From contig JYJJ01000013.1 in NCBI GenBank assembly GCA_003263775.1, positions 1-42,366 on the forward strand: a stretch of DNA of 42,366 nt, read 5' to 3'. Numbering within the stretch: the first letter of the stretch is position 1; every line of letters starts with the position of its first letter. The notes beneath the pieces were generated by a model. That model was not told the origin of the DNA, searched no databases, and worked only from the letters and a program-made list of their open reading frames with translations. Shown here one piece after another: positions 8,584-16,546 of the stretch. This stretch comes from Vibrio maritimus (lineage in GTDB: Bacteria; Pseudomonadota; Gammaproteobacteria; Enterobacterales; Vibrionaceae). A program made the position numbers and the translations under genes.

Positions 8584-9192
8584 ATGGCTAATATGAAATT
8601 CCTATGTGACACCAAGCGTTGTATTGAATGTAACGGCTGTGTCACGGCATGTAAAAACGAAAATGACGATGCGCTTCAATGGGGTATCCAGCGTCGTCGA
8701 GTGGTTACTTTGAACGATGGTCTTCCTGGCGAAAACTCGATCTCTGTGGCTTGTATGCACTGTACTGACGCGCCATGTATGGCAGTATGTCCTGCGGACT
8801 GTTTTGAGCGTACAGAAGATGGCATTGTGCTTCACAACAAAGATCTCTGTATCGGTTGTGGCTACTGCTTGTTTGCGTGTCCGTTTGGTGCGCCTCAGTT
8901 CCCGAAACAAGCGGCATTCGGTGAACGCGGTAAAATGGATAAATGTACGTTCTGTGCTGGCGGTCCTGAAACTGAAGACAATTCAGAAGAAGAACGCGCT
9001 AAGTACGGTGCAAACCGTATTGCTGAAGGTAAGCTGCCAATGTGTGCTGAGCTTTGTTCAACCAAAGCTCTACTCGCTGGTGATGCAGCGAAAGTATCGG
9101 ATATCTTCCGTCAACGTGTGGTTGAACGTGGTGCGAAAGATGCAGGTTGGACCGATGGTAACGATCTAGCTTACGATGCGACTAAAAGCTAA
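8584..9192 (+). CDS. fdhB: Formate dehydrogenase iron-sulfur subunit
   Basis: This 202-residue protein has the four cysteine groups of the FdhB/HybA/NrfC-type electron-transfer subunit: CDTKRCIECNGCVTACKN, CMHCTDAPCMAVCPADCF, CIGCGYCLFACPFG, and CTFC together with MCAELCSTKALL. These should hold four 4Fe-4S clusters that carry electrons from FdhA to the cytochrome subunit. It has no signal of its own, so it is probably exported as a passenger of FdhA. The ATG at 8584 is preceded by AAGGAG. The stop overlaps an ATG (TAATG) at the head of the next gene. Confidence 0.93.
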   Translation: MANMKFLCDTKRCIECNGCVTACKNENDDALQWGIQRRRVVTLNDGLPGENSISVACMHCTDAPCMAVCPADCFERTEDGIVLHNKDLCIGCGYCLFACPFGAPQFPKQAAFGERGKMDKCTFCAGGPETEDNSEEERAKYGANRIAEGKLPMCAELCSTKALLAGDAAKVSDIFRQRVVERGAKDAGWTDGNDLAYDATKS

Positions 9193-9203
9193 TGGAGAGA
9201 GCG

Positions 9204-10280
9204 ATGGCTATTTTGTCTAAACAACAAGGTTTGCTTGGCTCTGTCTTCCAATTACTGCTGCCAGTGTTGGCAGCGGTGGTTCTTGTGATGTCGTTTGGCG
9301 TTCATGCTGAAGAAAGTAAAAGCAATAAAGTTGTTCAAGGTGAGATGACACAGCTTGCTGGTGCTGACTATTGGCGCATGGTGAAAGAAGGTGTAGAGGG
9401 GACAACTACCTCTGCGTCTCCTGAGCACGGTGTGTTGATCAGTACGCCTGGTGAAACGTGGTATATCTTGAAAGAAAAGTGGATGTCTCCTGCGGGTGCA
9501 GTGGCCATTTTCGGCAGTATTACGTTAGTGATGCTCGCGTATTTCATTGGTGGTCCGATGAAGCTATCTGGCGCGAGAACAGGGCGTAAACTGCAAAGAT
9601 GGAGCCGAATGGACAGAGCACTTCACTGGAGTATGGCGTTTGTCTTCCTAACGCTCGCCTTTAGTGGTCTGATGCTGGTCTACGGTAAGCACTTTATGAA
9701 GCCTTATGTGCCGACAGACTTATGGGGCTGGACCGTCTATTTGGCGAAACAGTACCACAACTATATGGGGCCAATGTTCTTAGTGCTACTCGTTGCCTTG
9801 CTGTTTAAGTGGTGGAGTAAATCCATTTTCACTAAGGTGGATGTACAGTGGTTTATGAAACTTGGCGGTATGGCAGGCAAGCACAAAGGCAGTCACCCCT
9901 CTGCTGGCTTCTCCAATGCGGGTGAGAAGGTTCTGTTTTGGATGCTGATCATTGTTGGTGCTGTTGTCGCCGCTAGTGGTCTTATTCTTGATTTCCCTAT
10001 TTTTGGTCAAACACGTCGCGATATGGAATGGTCGAACCTAATCCATATGCTGGCGGCACTGATACTGATCTGTGGCTTCATTTTCCATATTTACATCGGC
10101 TTGTTCGGGATGGAAGGGGCGTTAGAAGGTATGGTGACGGGTGAAGTTGATGAAACCTGGGCAAAAGAGCATCACGATCTTTGGTATGAGGAAGTCAAAC
10201 ATGAGTTGGACAACCCCAAGCCAAAAGAAGAGTCCGTTTCATCTGGCGTTGATGGCAAGACGCGAAGCGATCTAAGCTAA
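9204..10280 (+). CDS. fdhC: Formate dehydrogenase cytochrome b556 (gamma) subunit
   Basis: The 358-residue protein has an N-terminal signal peptide ending near GVHAEES, a periplasmic segment, and about five membrane helices, beginning GAVAIFGSITLVMLAYFIGG. Candidate haem b ligands are the histidines in RALHW, QYHNYMG, LIHMLAAL and IFHIYIG, as in FdnI/FdoI-type subunits. It anchors the complex and reduces quinone. An ATG at 9192 overlaps the fdhB stop, but GGAGAG at 9195-9200 lies correctly for the ATG at 9204 and the signal peptide starts better there. It is longer than E. coli FdnI because of the signal peptide and first periplasmic segment, the form common in Vibrio and Shewanella. Confidence 0.9.
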   Translation: MAILSKQQGLLGSVFQLLLPVLAAVVLVMSFGVHAEESKSNKVVQGEMTQLAGADYWRMVKEGVEGTTTSASPEHGVLISTPGETWYILKEKWMSPAGAVAIFGSITLVMLAYFIGGPMKLSGARTGRKLQRWSRMDRALHWSMAFVFLTLAFSGLMLVYGKHFMKPYVPTDLWGWTVYLAKQYHNYMGPMFLVLLVALLFKWWSKSIFTKVDVQWFMKLGGMAGKHKGSHPSAGFSNAGEKVLFWMLIIVGAVVAASGLILDFPIFGQTRRDMEWSNLIHMLAALILICGFIFHIYIGLFGMEGALEGMVTGEVDETWAKEHHDLWYEEVKHELDNPKPKEESVSSGVDGKTRSDLS

Positions 10281-10296
10281 AGGAGAGTACTAAGAT

Positions 10297-10728
10297 ATGC
10301 ACCAACAACACAAAGGTATTTGGATAGCTTACATTCTTAGCCTCTTTACGCCTTTTACGTTATTAATCTCAGGCGTTATTGCTATTGTCTATGCGGGTTA
10401 TCGTTTGGACAAAGGTGAGGATAGTGATGTGATTAACTCTCATTACTATGGGTTGATTAGAACTTTCTTTCTCAATCTAACCTTCTTTGTCGTGTTAATC
10501 GTCACCGTAGCAACCTCTAACGGCTTGCTCAAAGGCGTTACGCATTATTGGTATCAGGCAACTTGGCTCGATCAAATCGCTAATTTCATTCCTTATGTAG
10601 GTATGCTGTTTGCGTCGGTTGCGATCGTTGTTTGGATTATTCGTATGTTTGCTGGTATGAACAAACTGAAGCAAAACATATCAATGACGTTTGGTGAAAG
10701 CGCTGAGCCTATTAAGCATCTACCTTAA
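10297..10728 (+). CDS. Small DUF4870-like membrane protein at the end of the fdh operon
   Basis: This 143-residue protein has three or four membrane helices (WIAYILSLFTPFTLLISGVI, residues 8-27, then about 50-68 and 95-115) and the pattern ...YRLDKGEDSDVINSHYYGL, which resembles the DUF4870 group of small inner-membrane proteins. AGGAGAG precedes its ATG by 8-9 bases. It lies 16 bases after fdhC and just before a strong terminator, so it is probably the last gene of the operon. Its function is unknown; a structural or assembly role with the Fdh membrane subunit is only a guess. Confidence 0.65.
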   Translation: MHQQHKGIWIAYILSLFTPFTLLISGVIAIVYAGYRLDKGEDSDVINSHYYGLIRTFFLNLTFFVVLIVTVATSNGLLKGVTHYWYQATWLDQIANFIPYVGMLFASVAIVVWIIRMFAGMNKLKQNISMTFGESAEPIKHLP

Positions 10729-10746
10729 ATATTGGTAGGTCTATCG

Positions 10747-10782
10747 AAAAGGAGTTGTAGTTAGCTACAACTCCTTTTTTAT
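10747..10782 (+). terminator. Terminator of the fdh operon
   Basis: AAAAGGAGTTGTAG (10747-10760) pairs perfectly with CTACAACTCCTTTT (10765-10778) around a TTAG loop, followed by further T residues. It lies 18 bases after the last gene of the operon. Confidence 0.92.
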
Positions 10783-11079
10783 TGACTGATAAATTTTCGC
10801 AACATAATTGCAACTTATTAGTGCACTCCAAATTGGTGCGTTTTCCCTCTCGTGGTGCAATAAAGGTGCTCTACGTCGTAGTTTTTCAGAATTAACGCCA
10901 TTATTGTTTGTTATTAATCAATGGCTTAACTTTAGCTCTGCTATTTCTGTTAATTTGGAACGTTCTTTGCTCTAACTGTCGTTCAGTAAAAATTGCCCTC
11001 ACCAAAATGGTGTAAGGCAAGAAGATGTGGCACGTTTTTGGTGCGTGTCATAACTAAACGATAAAGGAGTAATCGACTT
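10783..11079 (+). promoter_or_regulatory. amt upstream region: sigma-54 promoter at 10955-10971 with GGTGC sites
   Basis: TTGGAACGTTCTTTGCT at 10955-10971 matches the sigma-54 consensus with GG at 10957-10958 and GC at 10969-10970 in exact spacing. Upstream lie GGTGC half-sites at 10835-10839, 10854-10858 and near 10868, and the imperfect dyad GTGCACTCCAAATTGGTGCG at 10821-10840; these resemble NtrC half-sites (consensus TGCAC-N7-GTGCA). A better NtrC-like dyad, CTCACCAAAATGGTGTA, lies at 10998-11014, downstream of the expected start near 10983. NtrC control of amt under nitrogen limitation is known in relatives; here it is inferred. No gene is seen in this stretch. Confidence 0.65.
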
Positions 11080-12300
11080 ATGACCCCCTCTGTAGAGCAC
11101 GTACATGGTGCAGTACAAACACTCACTCAGAGTTCAGATACGCTATTCTTACTACTGGGTGCCATTATGGTGTTCTTAATGCATGCTGGGTTTGCATTTC
11201 TCGAAGTGGGGACGGTAAGGCATAAAAACCAAGTCAATGCGCTAGTGAAAATCTTAGCGGATTTTGGCGTTTCTGCGATTGCCTATTTCTTTATCGGCTA
11301 TTGGGTTGCTTACGGCGGTACATTTTTCGCGGATGCGGAAACTTTGTCGCAAGGAAATGGCTATGAGCTCGTTAAGTTCTTCTTCTTGTTGACGTTCGCG
11401 GCCGCAATACCCGCAATTGTTTCTGGAGGTATAGCAGAACGTGCAAGGTTCTATCCTGTGTTGCTAGCGACATTTTTTACCGTGGGTCTAGTCTACCCGC
11501 TGTTTGAAGGGATGATTTGGAATGGTAATTTTGGTTTTCAAAGCCTTTTAGAGTCAGCCTTTGGTGTTGGTTTCCATGATTTTGCTGGTTCAGTGGTGGT
11601 TCATGGTGTTGGTGGATGGATTGCTTTAGTCGCAGTAATTTTCCTTGGCATGCGAAAAGGGCGTATTCGCGCGGGTAAACACACCAACTTTGCTCCTTCG
11701 AATATTCCTTTCTTGGCTTTAGGTGCGTGGATCCTTAGTGTTGGCTGGTTTGGATTTAACGTGATGTCTGCGCAAACGCTCGAGGGCATTAGTGGCCTTG
11801 TCGCCATGAACTCACTGATGGCAATGGTAGGTGGCATCTTAGCCTCACTGTTTGCAGGCAGAAATGACCCTGGTTTTATCCATAATGGACCGTTAGCGGG
11901 TTTAGTGGCGGTTTGTGCTGGTTCGGATTTGATGCATCCTATTGGTGCTCTAATTACTGGTGGTGTTGCAGGCGCATTGTTTGTTTGGGTATTCACGTAT
12001 CTTCAGAATAAAACACAAATCGATGATGTATTAGGTGTATGGCCGTTACACGGGCTCTGTGGCGCTTGGGGCGGTATTGCTGCAGGTATTTTTGGTCAGC
12101 AGGCGCTTGGCGGTCTGGGTGGTGTGAGCTTCGCCTCCCAACTGGTTGGCACAGCTGCTGGTATCGTTGTTGCTGTGATTGGCGCCGGTCTGGTGTATGG
12201 CATTCTTGATAAGCTCACAGGCTTGCGTTTATCTGAAGAAGATGAATACAAAGGCGCAGACTTGGCGATTCATAAGATCTCAGCTACAAACGAAGACTAA
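11080..12300 (+). CDS. amt: Ammonium transporter of the Amt/MEP/Rh family
   Basis: The 406-residue protein has the eleven-helix Amt fold. Visible hallmarks are GFAFLEVGTVRHKNQVN near residues 37-53, the paired pore histidines in VVHGVGGW (His175) and PLHGLCGAWG (His324), and the conserved GGIAERARFYP and GWFGFN segments. It carries ammonium into the cytoplasm. The N-terminus lacks a long signal peptide. No glnK gene, which is often paired with amt, is present on either side. GGAG precedes the ATG. Regulation is probably by nitrogen state through the sigma-54 promoter upstream. Confidence 0.95.
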   Translation: MTPSVEHVHGAVQTLTQSSDTLFLLLGAIMVFLMHAGFAFLEVGTVRHKNQVNALVKILADFGVSAIAYFFIGYWVAYGGTFFADAETLSQGNGYELVKFFFLLTFAAAIPAIVSGGIAERARFYPVLLATFFTVGLVYPLFEGMIWNGNFGFQSLLESAFGVGFHDFAGSVVVHGVGGWIALVAVIFLGMRKGRIRAGKHTNFAPSNIPFLALGAWILSVGWFGFNVMSAQTLEGISGLVAMNSLMAMVGGILASLFAGRNDPGFIHNGPLAGLVAVCAGSDLMHPIGALITGGVAGALFVWVFTYLQNKTQIDDVLGVWPLHGLCGAWGGIAAGIFGQQALGGLGGVSFASQLVGTAAGIVVAVIGAGLVYGILDKLTGLRLSEEDEYKGADLAIHKISATNED

Positions 12301-12337
12301 TCCTATCCCAATACTTCTAAGTAACTGAAATAACGCA

Positions 12338-12359
12338 GGATTAGACCATGGTCTAATCC
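12338..12359. repeat. Perfect 22-base palindrome between amt and cobB
   Basis: The arms GGATTAGACCA and TGGTCTAATCC meet with no spacer and are exact reverse complements. It lies 38 bases after the amt stop and 73 bases before the cobB start. No T-run follows, so it is not a standard terminator. It could be an operator for cobB or act in transcript ends. I do not recognise the sequence. Confidence 0.7.
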
Positions 12360-12431
12360 CTAATACTATTGATGTTATTCGTTCCATGTTACTCTTATTG
12401 GTACAACAATAAGTCAGCACAAGGAAGGTCT

Positions 12432-13165
12432 ATGAAGTTTCCCTATAAAAATGTCGTTGTTTTGACCGGTGCGGGTATTTCTGCGGAATCAGGTATTCAA
12501 ACATTCCGAGCACAAGACGGACTTTGGGAAAACCACCGAATTGAAGACGTGGCCACTCCTGAAGGTTTTGTACGTAATCCAGAACTTGTCCAAAATTTTT
12601 ATAATCAACGTCGCCGCAAGCTCCAACAGGAGTCCATCTTGCCCAACGCCGCTCATATCGCGTTAGGAAACCTTGAAAAAGAGTTAGATGGCACAGTTAC
12701 TGTTATCACTCAAAATATTGACAACCTTCATGAGCGTGGCGGAAGTGAAAATATCATTCACATGCATGGTGAACTACTCAAATCGCGCTGTGAAGAATCT
12801 GGTCAGGTTATCGATACCAAAGAGGATATCCTAACCGGAGACTTATGCCATTGTTGCCAAATTCCTTCGCAAATGAGACCACATATCGTCTGGTTTGGAG
12901 AGATGCCACTTCGAATGGGGATATCTACGCCGCCATTGAGAAAGCCGATCTGTTTATTTCCATTGGTACGTCTGGCGTAGTGTATCCAGCAGCGGGTTTT
13001 GTTCATGACGCTAAAATGCATGGCGCTCACACCATAGAGATTAATCTAGAGCCAAGCGCAGTACAGAGTGAGTTTGAAGAGAAGCGTTATGGAAAGGCGA
13101 GTATTGAAGTACCTAAGTTGGTTAAAGAGATTTTAGAGTTGCAGACTCAAGGTAATACTGCCTAA
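12432..13165 (+). CDS. cobB: CobB, NAD-dependent protein deacylase (sirtuin), frameshifted
   Basis: The intended 244-residue protein starts at the ATG at 12432 after AAGGAAGG. It has the NAD-binding motif [14 protein letters not shown] (residues 13-26), [12 protein letters not shown], the catalytic His112 in IHMHGEL, zinc cysteines Cys120 and CHCC (139-142), and [13 protein letters not shown] in the C-terminal part. One base is missing near 12917-12920 in the MPLRM/DIY region, so the two halves lie in different frames. The family removes acetyl and succinyl groups from lysines, for example on acetyl-CoA synthetase. Both halves are well conserved, so the break looks like a sequence error. Confidence 0.92.
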
Positions 13166-13199
13166 AGCTACACCTGTATATTGTTACTCTCCAGCATTG

Positions 13200-13305
13200 C
13201 GTCATCCTCGAAAAATCAAGGATCTCTCAAAGCGCGTGGGGACATCTCATTAAAGCAAGTTCTTCAGCGCGCTATAGAAGATCCCCTTTTTCAAGGGGAA
13301 GACGT
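13200..13305. repeat. Imperfect 106-base inverted-repeat element
   Basis: The ends CGTCATCCTCG and GGGGAAGACG, and the inner arms GGATCTCTCAAAGCGCG (13219-13235) and CGCGCTATAGAAGATCC (about 13269-13285), are related as reverse complements (about 13 of 17 matches for the inner pair). Two small internal hairpins, ATCCT...AGGAT and CCCCTT-TTTC-AAGGGG (13284-13299), sit at the two ends. The whole could fold into one long RNA or DNA hairpin. It resembles the short intergenic repeats with GTCATCC/GGATGAC-like ends seen in Vibrio genomes, but I cannot confirm other copies from this window. Confidence 0.55.
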
Positions 13306-13324
13306 TTAGGAAGAGTAGATACAA

Positions 13325-13354
13325 CAAAGCCCTCCAATTGGGGGCTTTGTTTTT
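13325..13354 (+). terminator. Terminator downstream of cobB
   Basis: CAAAGCCC (13325-13332) pairs with GGGCTTTG (13342-13349) and is followed by T5. It lies between the convergent cobB and potD copy 1. On the opposite strand the T-run is weak, so it serves cobB best. Confidence 0.85.
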
Positions 13355-13370
13355 AGGTCAGTACTAGAAA

Positions 13371-14406
13371 TTAGTTATCGACTTTTAGCTTCTGGAAGTA
13401 TTCTTCGTAAAGCGCGCCAGCTTCACCAACTTCGTCTTGCCATGTACCCGAGTCCATCACTTTTTGAGGTGGGAACACGTTTGGATCTTCAGCAAATTCT
13501 TTTGGTAGTAGCGGATAAGCTGTTTTAACTGGTGTTGGGTAACCAATTTCCACCGCAATTTTCGCCGCATTTTCTGGGCGAAGTAGGAAGTCAATCATCT
13601 TGTGAGCGGCTTCTGTATTTTTCGCACCTGAAGGGATCGCTAAACTATCCATCCAGAAGATCGTGCCTTTTTCAGGCCATACGATTTCGATGGAAGCGCC
13701 TTCTTGGCGAGCCATGTAAGCTGAACCATTCCAAAGCATACCCAGTGACACTTCACCTGCTAGATATGGGTTAGCTGGGAAATCTGAGTTGAACACCAAT
13801 ACGTTTGGAACTAACTTTCTAAGCTCTTCGTATGCAGCTTTGATTTCGTCCGGATTAGTGGTGTTTGGCGAGTAGCGAGCTTGGTTAGTGCGATATGGAA
13901 TACTTCACGGGAGTCATCCATCATCATCAACTGACCGTCCCATTGAGGATCCCATAGGTCACCCCATGAACTAACTGCTGAGCGGTCTAGCATGTCTGTA
14001 TTGATACCAATACCGGTTGCGCCCCAGATATAAGGAATCGAGAATTTGTTGTCTGGGTCAAAAGGCTTGTCGAGATAGTTTGGATCCAGATCTTGGTAGT
14101 GAGCGAGCTTTTCTTTGTCGATCTCTTGAAGCATGCCTTCTTTACGCATCTTAGACACGAAATAGGTAGAAGGAACTACGAGATCGTAGCCAGAGCCTTG
14201 CGTTTTTAATTTCGCATACATGCTCTCATTGGATTCGTAAGTAGAATAGATGACTTTAATGCCGGTTTCTTTCGTAAAGTCTTCTAGTACTTCGCTAGGA
14301 ATGTATTCAGACCAGTTGTAGAAGTAAAGTTCTTCGTTGCTGCAAACGCCGGGGTAGTGAAGAGAGTCGCCGCACATAGTGCGCCTGCATACAATTTGCT
14401 TTTCAT
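13371..14406 (-). CDS. potD: Spermidine/putrescine-binding protein PotD, copy 1, two frameshifts
   Basis: The intended 345-residue precursor starts at the ATG at 14406 with a signal peptide, MKSKLYAGALCAATLFTTPA. One base is missing near 14336-14342 at the signal/mature junction and one G near 13880 in what should read TKLGYSPNT. The mature protein begins with EELYFYNWSEYIPSEVLEDF and shows the PotD/PotF family segments YDLVVPSTYFVSKM, LMMMDDSREVFHIAL, GMLWNGSAYMA and AAHKMIDFLLRPENAA. It binds polyamines in the periplasm for the PotABC transporter. It has its own promoter region with a CRP/FNR-like box and is separated from copy 2 by a terminator. Confidence 0.9.
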
Positions 14407-14502
14407 TACTTTTCCGTTTGTATTGGTAAACAAAGAGTCTCTAAGAGACATGACGATATGGGAAAGTAGGGGTTCCCACACTACTTTGCACGCCATCATT
14501 AT

Positions 14503-14516
14503 TTGATGTGCATCAC
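14503..14516. promoter_or_regulatory. CRP/FNR-type box upstream of potD copy 1
   Basis: TTGATGTGCATCAC matches the FNR consensus TTGAT-N4-ATCAA at all but the last base; the surrounding TGTGATGCACATCAAA (reverse strand) also resembles a CRP site. It is 97 bases upstream of the potD copy 1 start codon. Sequence alone does not separate CRP from FNR here. Confidence 0.55.
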
Positions 14517-14603
14517 AACATTATATCAGCCAATGATTGAATACTCTATGTCGGAGTTTACAAAAATTAAACGTTTAGAAGGATATAGAACGTTAGCCAT
14601 AAA

Positions 14604-14627
14604 AAAAGGTGGCTACTGCCACCTTTT
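14604..14627 (-). terminator. Terminator of the potABCD operon
   Basis: AAAAGGTGGC and GCCACCTTTT form a perfect ten-base stem with a TACT loop. On the minus strand it is followed by a run of T (A7 on the plus strand at 14601-14607). It lies 20 bases after the potD copy 2 stop. Confidence 0.92.
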
Positions 14628-14646
14628 AAAGCTGAATAAGTAAAGA

Positions 14647-15682
14647 TTACTGACCCGCTTTTAGTTTTAGGAAATAATCTTCGTAAATGACAGTGCTGTC
14701 ACCAACCGCATCTTGCCACTCAACGCGATCCAAATCTTCTTGAGATGGGAATAGAGCAGGGCTGTCTTTAAACTTCTCGTTTGACGCTTTTACCGCTGTT
14801 AGGTAACCCGTATCGCGAGAAATTTGTTCTGCGATTTCTGGGCGAAGCAAAAAGTCGATCATCTTGTGTGCGGCATCAACGTTTTTAGCACCTGAGCTGA
14901 TCGCGAAGTTGTCTACCCAACCAATACCGCCTTCTTTCGGGAAAACAAGTTTAATTGGTAGACCTTCATTTTGAGCAGCAGCTGCTGAGCCATTCCAAAG
15001 CATACCTAGACCAACTTCACCAGACATGTATGGTGCACCAGGGTTGTCTGAGTTAAACACCAATACGTTTGGCATTAGCTTTTGCAGTTCTGCGTAAGCT
15101 TCGTCAATTTGCGCTTTGTCAGTCGTGTTACCAGAGTAGCCTAATTTACGTAGCGCGATGTGGAACACTTCACGAGTGTCATCCATCATCATTAGCTGGC
15201 CTTCAAGCTCTGGCTTCCATAAATCAGCCCAGCTAGTAAACTCTTCAGGGTCATACATGTCGGTGTTTACCGCTAGACCGGTGATCGCAACAACGTGTGG
15301 GATAGAGTAGTCGTTGTTTGGATCGTATGGTTTGTCTAGGTAGTTTGCATCGAGGTTGCTAAAGTTCGATAGCTTTGATTTATCGATTTTTTGTAGCATA
15401 CCTTCATCACGCATTTTCGCTACGAAGTAAGTCGATGGAACGACAAGATCATAACCTTTATTGTGCGTTTTTAGCTTTGCATACAAGGTTTCGTTTGACT
15501 CGTATGTTGAGTAGATCACCTTGATGCCAGTTTCTTTGGTAAATTGCTCTAGGATATTACTGTTGATGTAAGGCCCCCAGTTCATAAATACCAATTCTTT
15601 ATCTTCTTTTGCACTAGCTGCTCCAGATAGAAGAGAAAGTGCACATGCACTACCAGCTAAAAAAAGTAGCCCATTTTTTCAT
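14647..15682 (-). CDS. potD: Spermidine/putrescine-binding protein PotD, copy 2 (operon copy), frameshifted in the signal peptide
   Basis: The mature part is intact from about 15594: ELVFMNWGPYINSNILEQF, YDLVVPSTYFVAKM, LMMMDDTREVFHIALRK and VGLGMLWNGSAAAAQ. The signal peptide is broken by a homopolymer length change: from the ATG at 15682 the frame runs MKKWAT and then stops unless one T is removed from the T7 at 15659-15665, after which it reads FLAGSACALSLLSGAASA. Losing one A from the A6 right after the ATG would also repair it. The intended length is 344 residues. It is the binding protein of the PotABC transporter encoded just upstream and is closely related to copy 1. Confidence 0.9.
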
Positions 15683-15730
15683 TGACGTTAGCTCCAAAAC
15701 AAACGCTCCTTTACGGCATAGATAGAAAAA

Positions 15731-15757
15731 GAGCAGAATGACAACGCCATTCTGCTC
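15731..15757 (-). terminator. Intra-operon hairpin between potC and potD copy 2
   Basis: GAGCAGAATG (15731-15740) pairs perfectly with CATTCTGCTC (15748-15757) around a seven-base loop, and on the minus strand TTTTTCT follows. It looks like a terminator inside the operon. It could be leaky, or could stabilise an end of a processed transcript, and so set a different level of PotD from PotABC. Confidence 0.7.
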
Positions 15758-15775
15758 CATTAGTAAAATAGCGGT

Positions 15776-16546
15776 TTACTTAACCTTTTCTCTTGCCAGT
15801 AATTGTGAGGTCACAACCAAGATAAGAGAGACAATTAGCATAATGGTCGCAAGGGCGTTCACTTCTGGTGAAATACCAACTTTTACCATTGAGTAAATCT
15901 TAAGTGGCAGAATCTCGTACGTTGGTCCCGTCACAAAAGAACTCACAATCACATCATCCAGCGATAGTGTGAATGACAATAGCCAACCAGCCGCAACTGC
16001 CGGTTTAGCCAGTGGCAAGATAATCTGCTTCAGAATTGTCCATTCACCAGCACCAAGATCCTTTGCCGCTTCAAGCATTTTGACATCGAAGCCTTTTAAA
16101 CGACTGTACACAGTCACAACCACGAACGGCAAACAGAATGTAATGTGTGCAATCAACAAACTAAAAAAGCCAAGTTGAGCACCAAGCACCAAGAAAATCG
16201 CTAATAACGAAATGGCCATAACAATATCTGGTGACATCATTACAATAAAGAGTAGGCCACTTACAGCGCCTTTGCCCTTAAACTGGTAACGGAACAGTGC
16301 AACCGCGGTTAAGCTACCAATAATGGTTGCAGCGGTTGCCGAAAACACAGCGACATTGAGCGAGTGCCAAGCGGCTTGCATTAAACTGTCGTTGTTAACC
16401 AGAGCGTCGTACCACTTGGTCGTAAAGCCGCCCCATTTCATGCCAAATTTGTTGGCATTGAATGAGTTAGCGATCAAAACAATGATCGGTAGATACAAGA
16501 ACGCGTACACTACCGTCATAAAACTAAATCTTACAGCGCGTCCCAT
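15776..16546 (-). CDS. potC: Polyamine ABC transporter permease PotC
   Basis: This 256-residue inner-membrane protein has six predicted helices and the transporter EAA loop LEAAKDLGAGEWTILKQIIL near residues 159-178, which contacts the ATPase. Family features include FNANKFGMKWGGFTTKWY near the N-terminus and SFTLSLDDVIVSSFVTGP in the C-terminal half. With PotB it forms the channel for spermidine/putrescine uptake. Its ATG overlaps the last base of potB (shared position 16546), so translation is probably coupled. Confidence 0.94.
   Translation of the reverse strand: MGRAVRFSFMTVVYAFLYLPIIVLIANSFNANKFGMKWGGFTTKWYDALVNNDSLMQAAWHSLNVAVFSATAATIIGSLTAVALFRYQFKGKGAVSGLLFIVMMSPDIVMAISLLAIFLVLGAQLGFFSLLIAHITFCLPFVVVTVYSRLKGFDVKMLEAAKDLGAGEWTILKQIILPLAKPAVAAGWLLSFTLSLDDVIVSSFVTGPTYEILPLKIYSMVKVGISPEVNALATIMLIVSLILVVTSQLLAREKVK

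Noticed and set aside
11028..11046. A sigma-54 promoter at TGGCACG...GGTGC just before amt
   Set aside because: The GG and GC doublets are two bases too far apart; the site at 10955-10971 has the exact spacing.
11601..11996. Antisense open frame of 131 codons across amt
   Set aside because: It is the shadow of the conserved amt frame; its Pro/Ala/Lys composition reflects reversed hydrophobic codons.
13371..14499. potD copy 1 as a decayed pseudogene
   Set aside because: All three pieces are equally well conserved and join perfectly after adding two bases, while intact-looking housekeeping genes show the same type of break.
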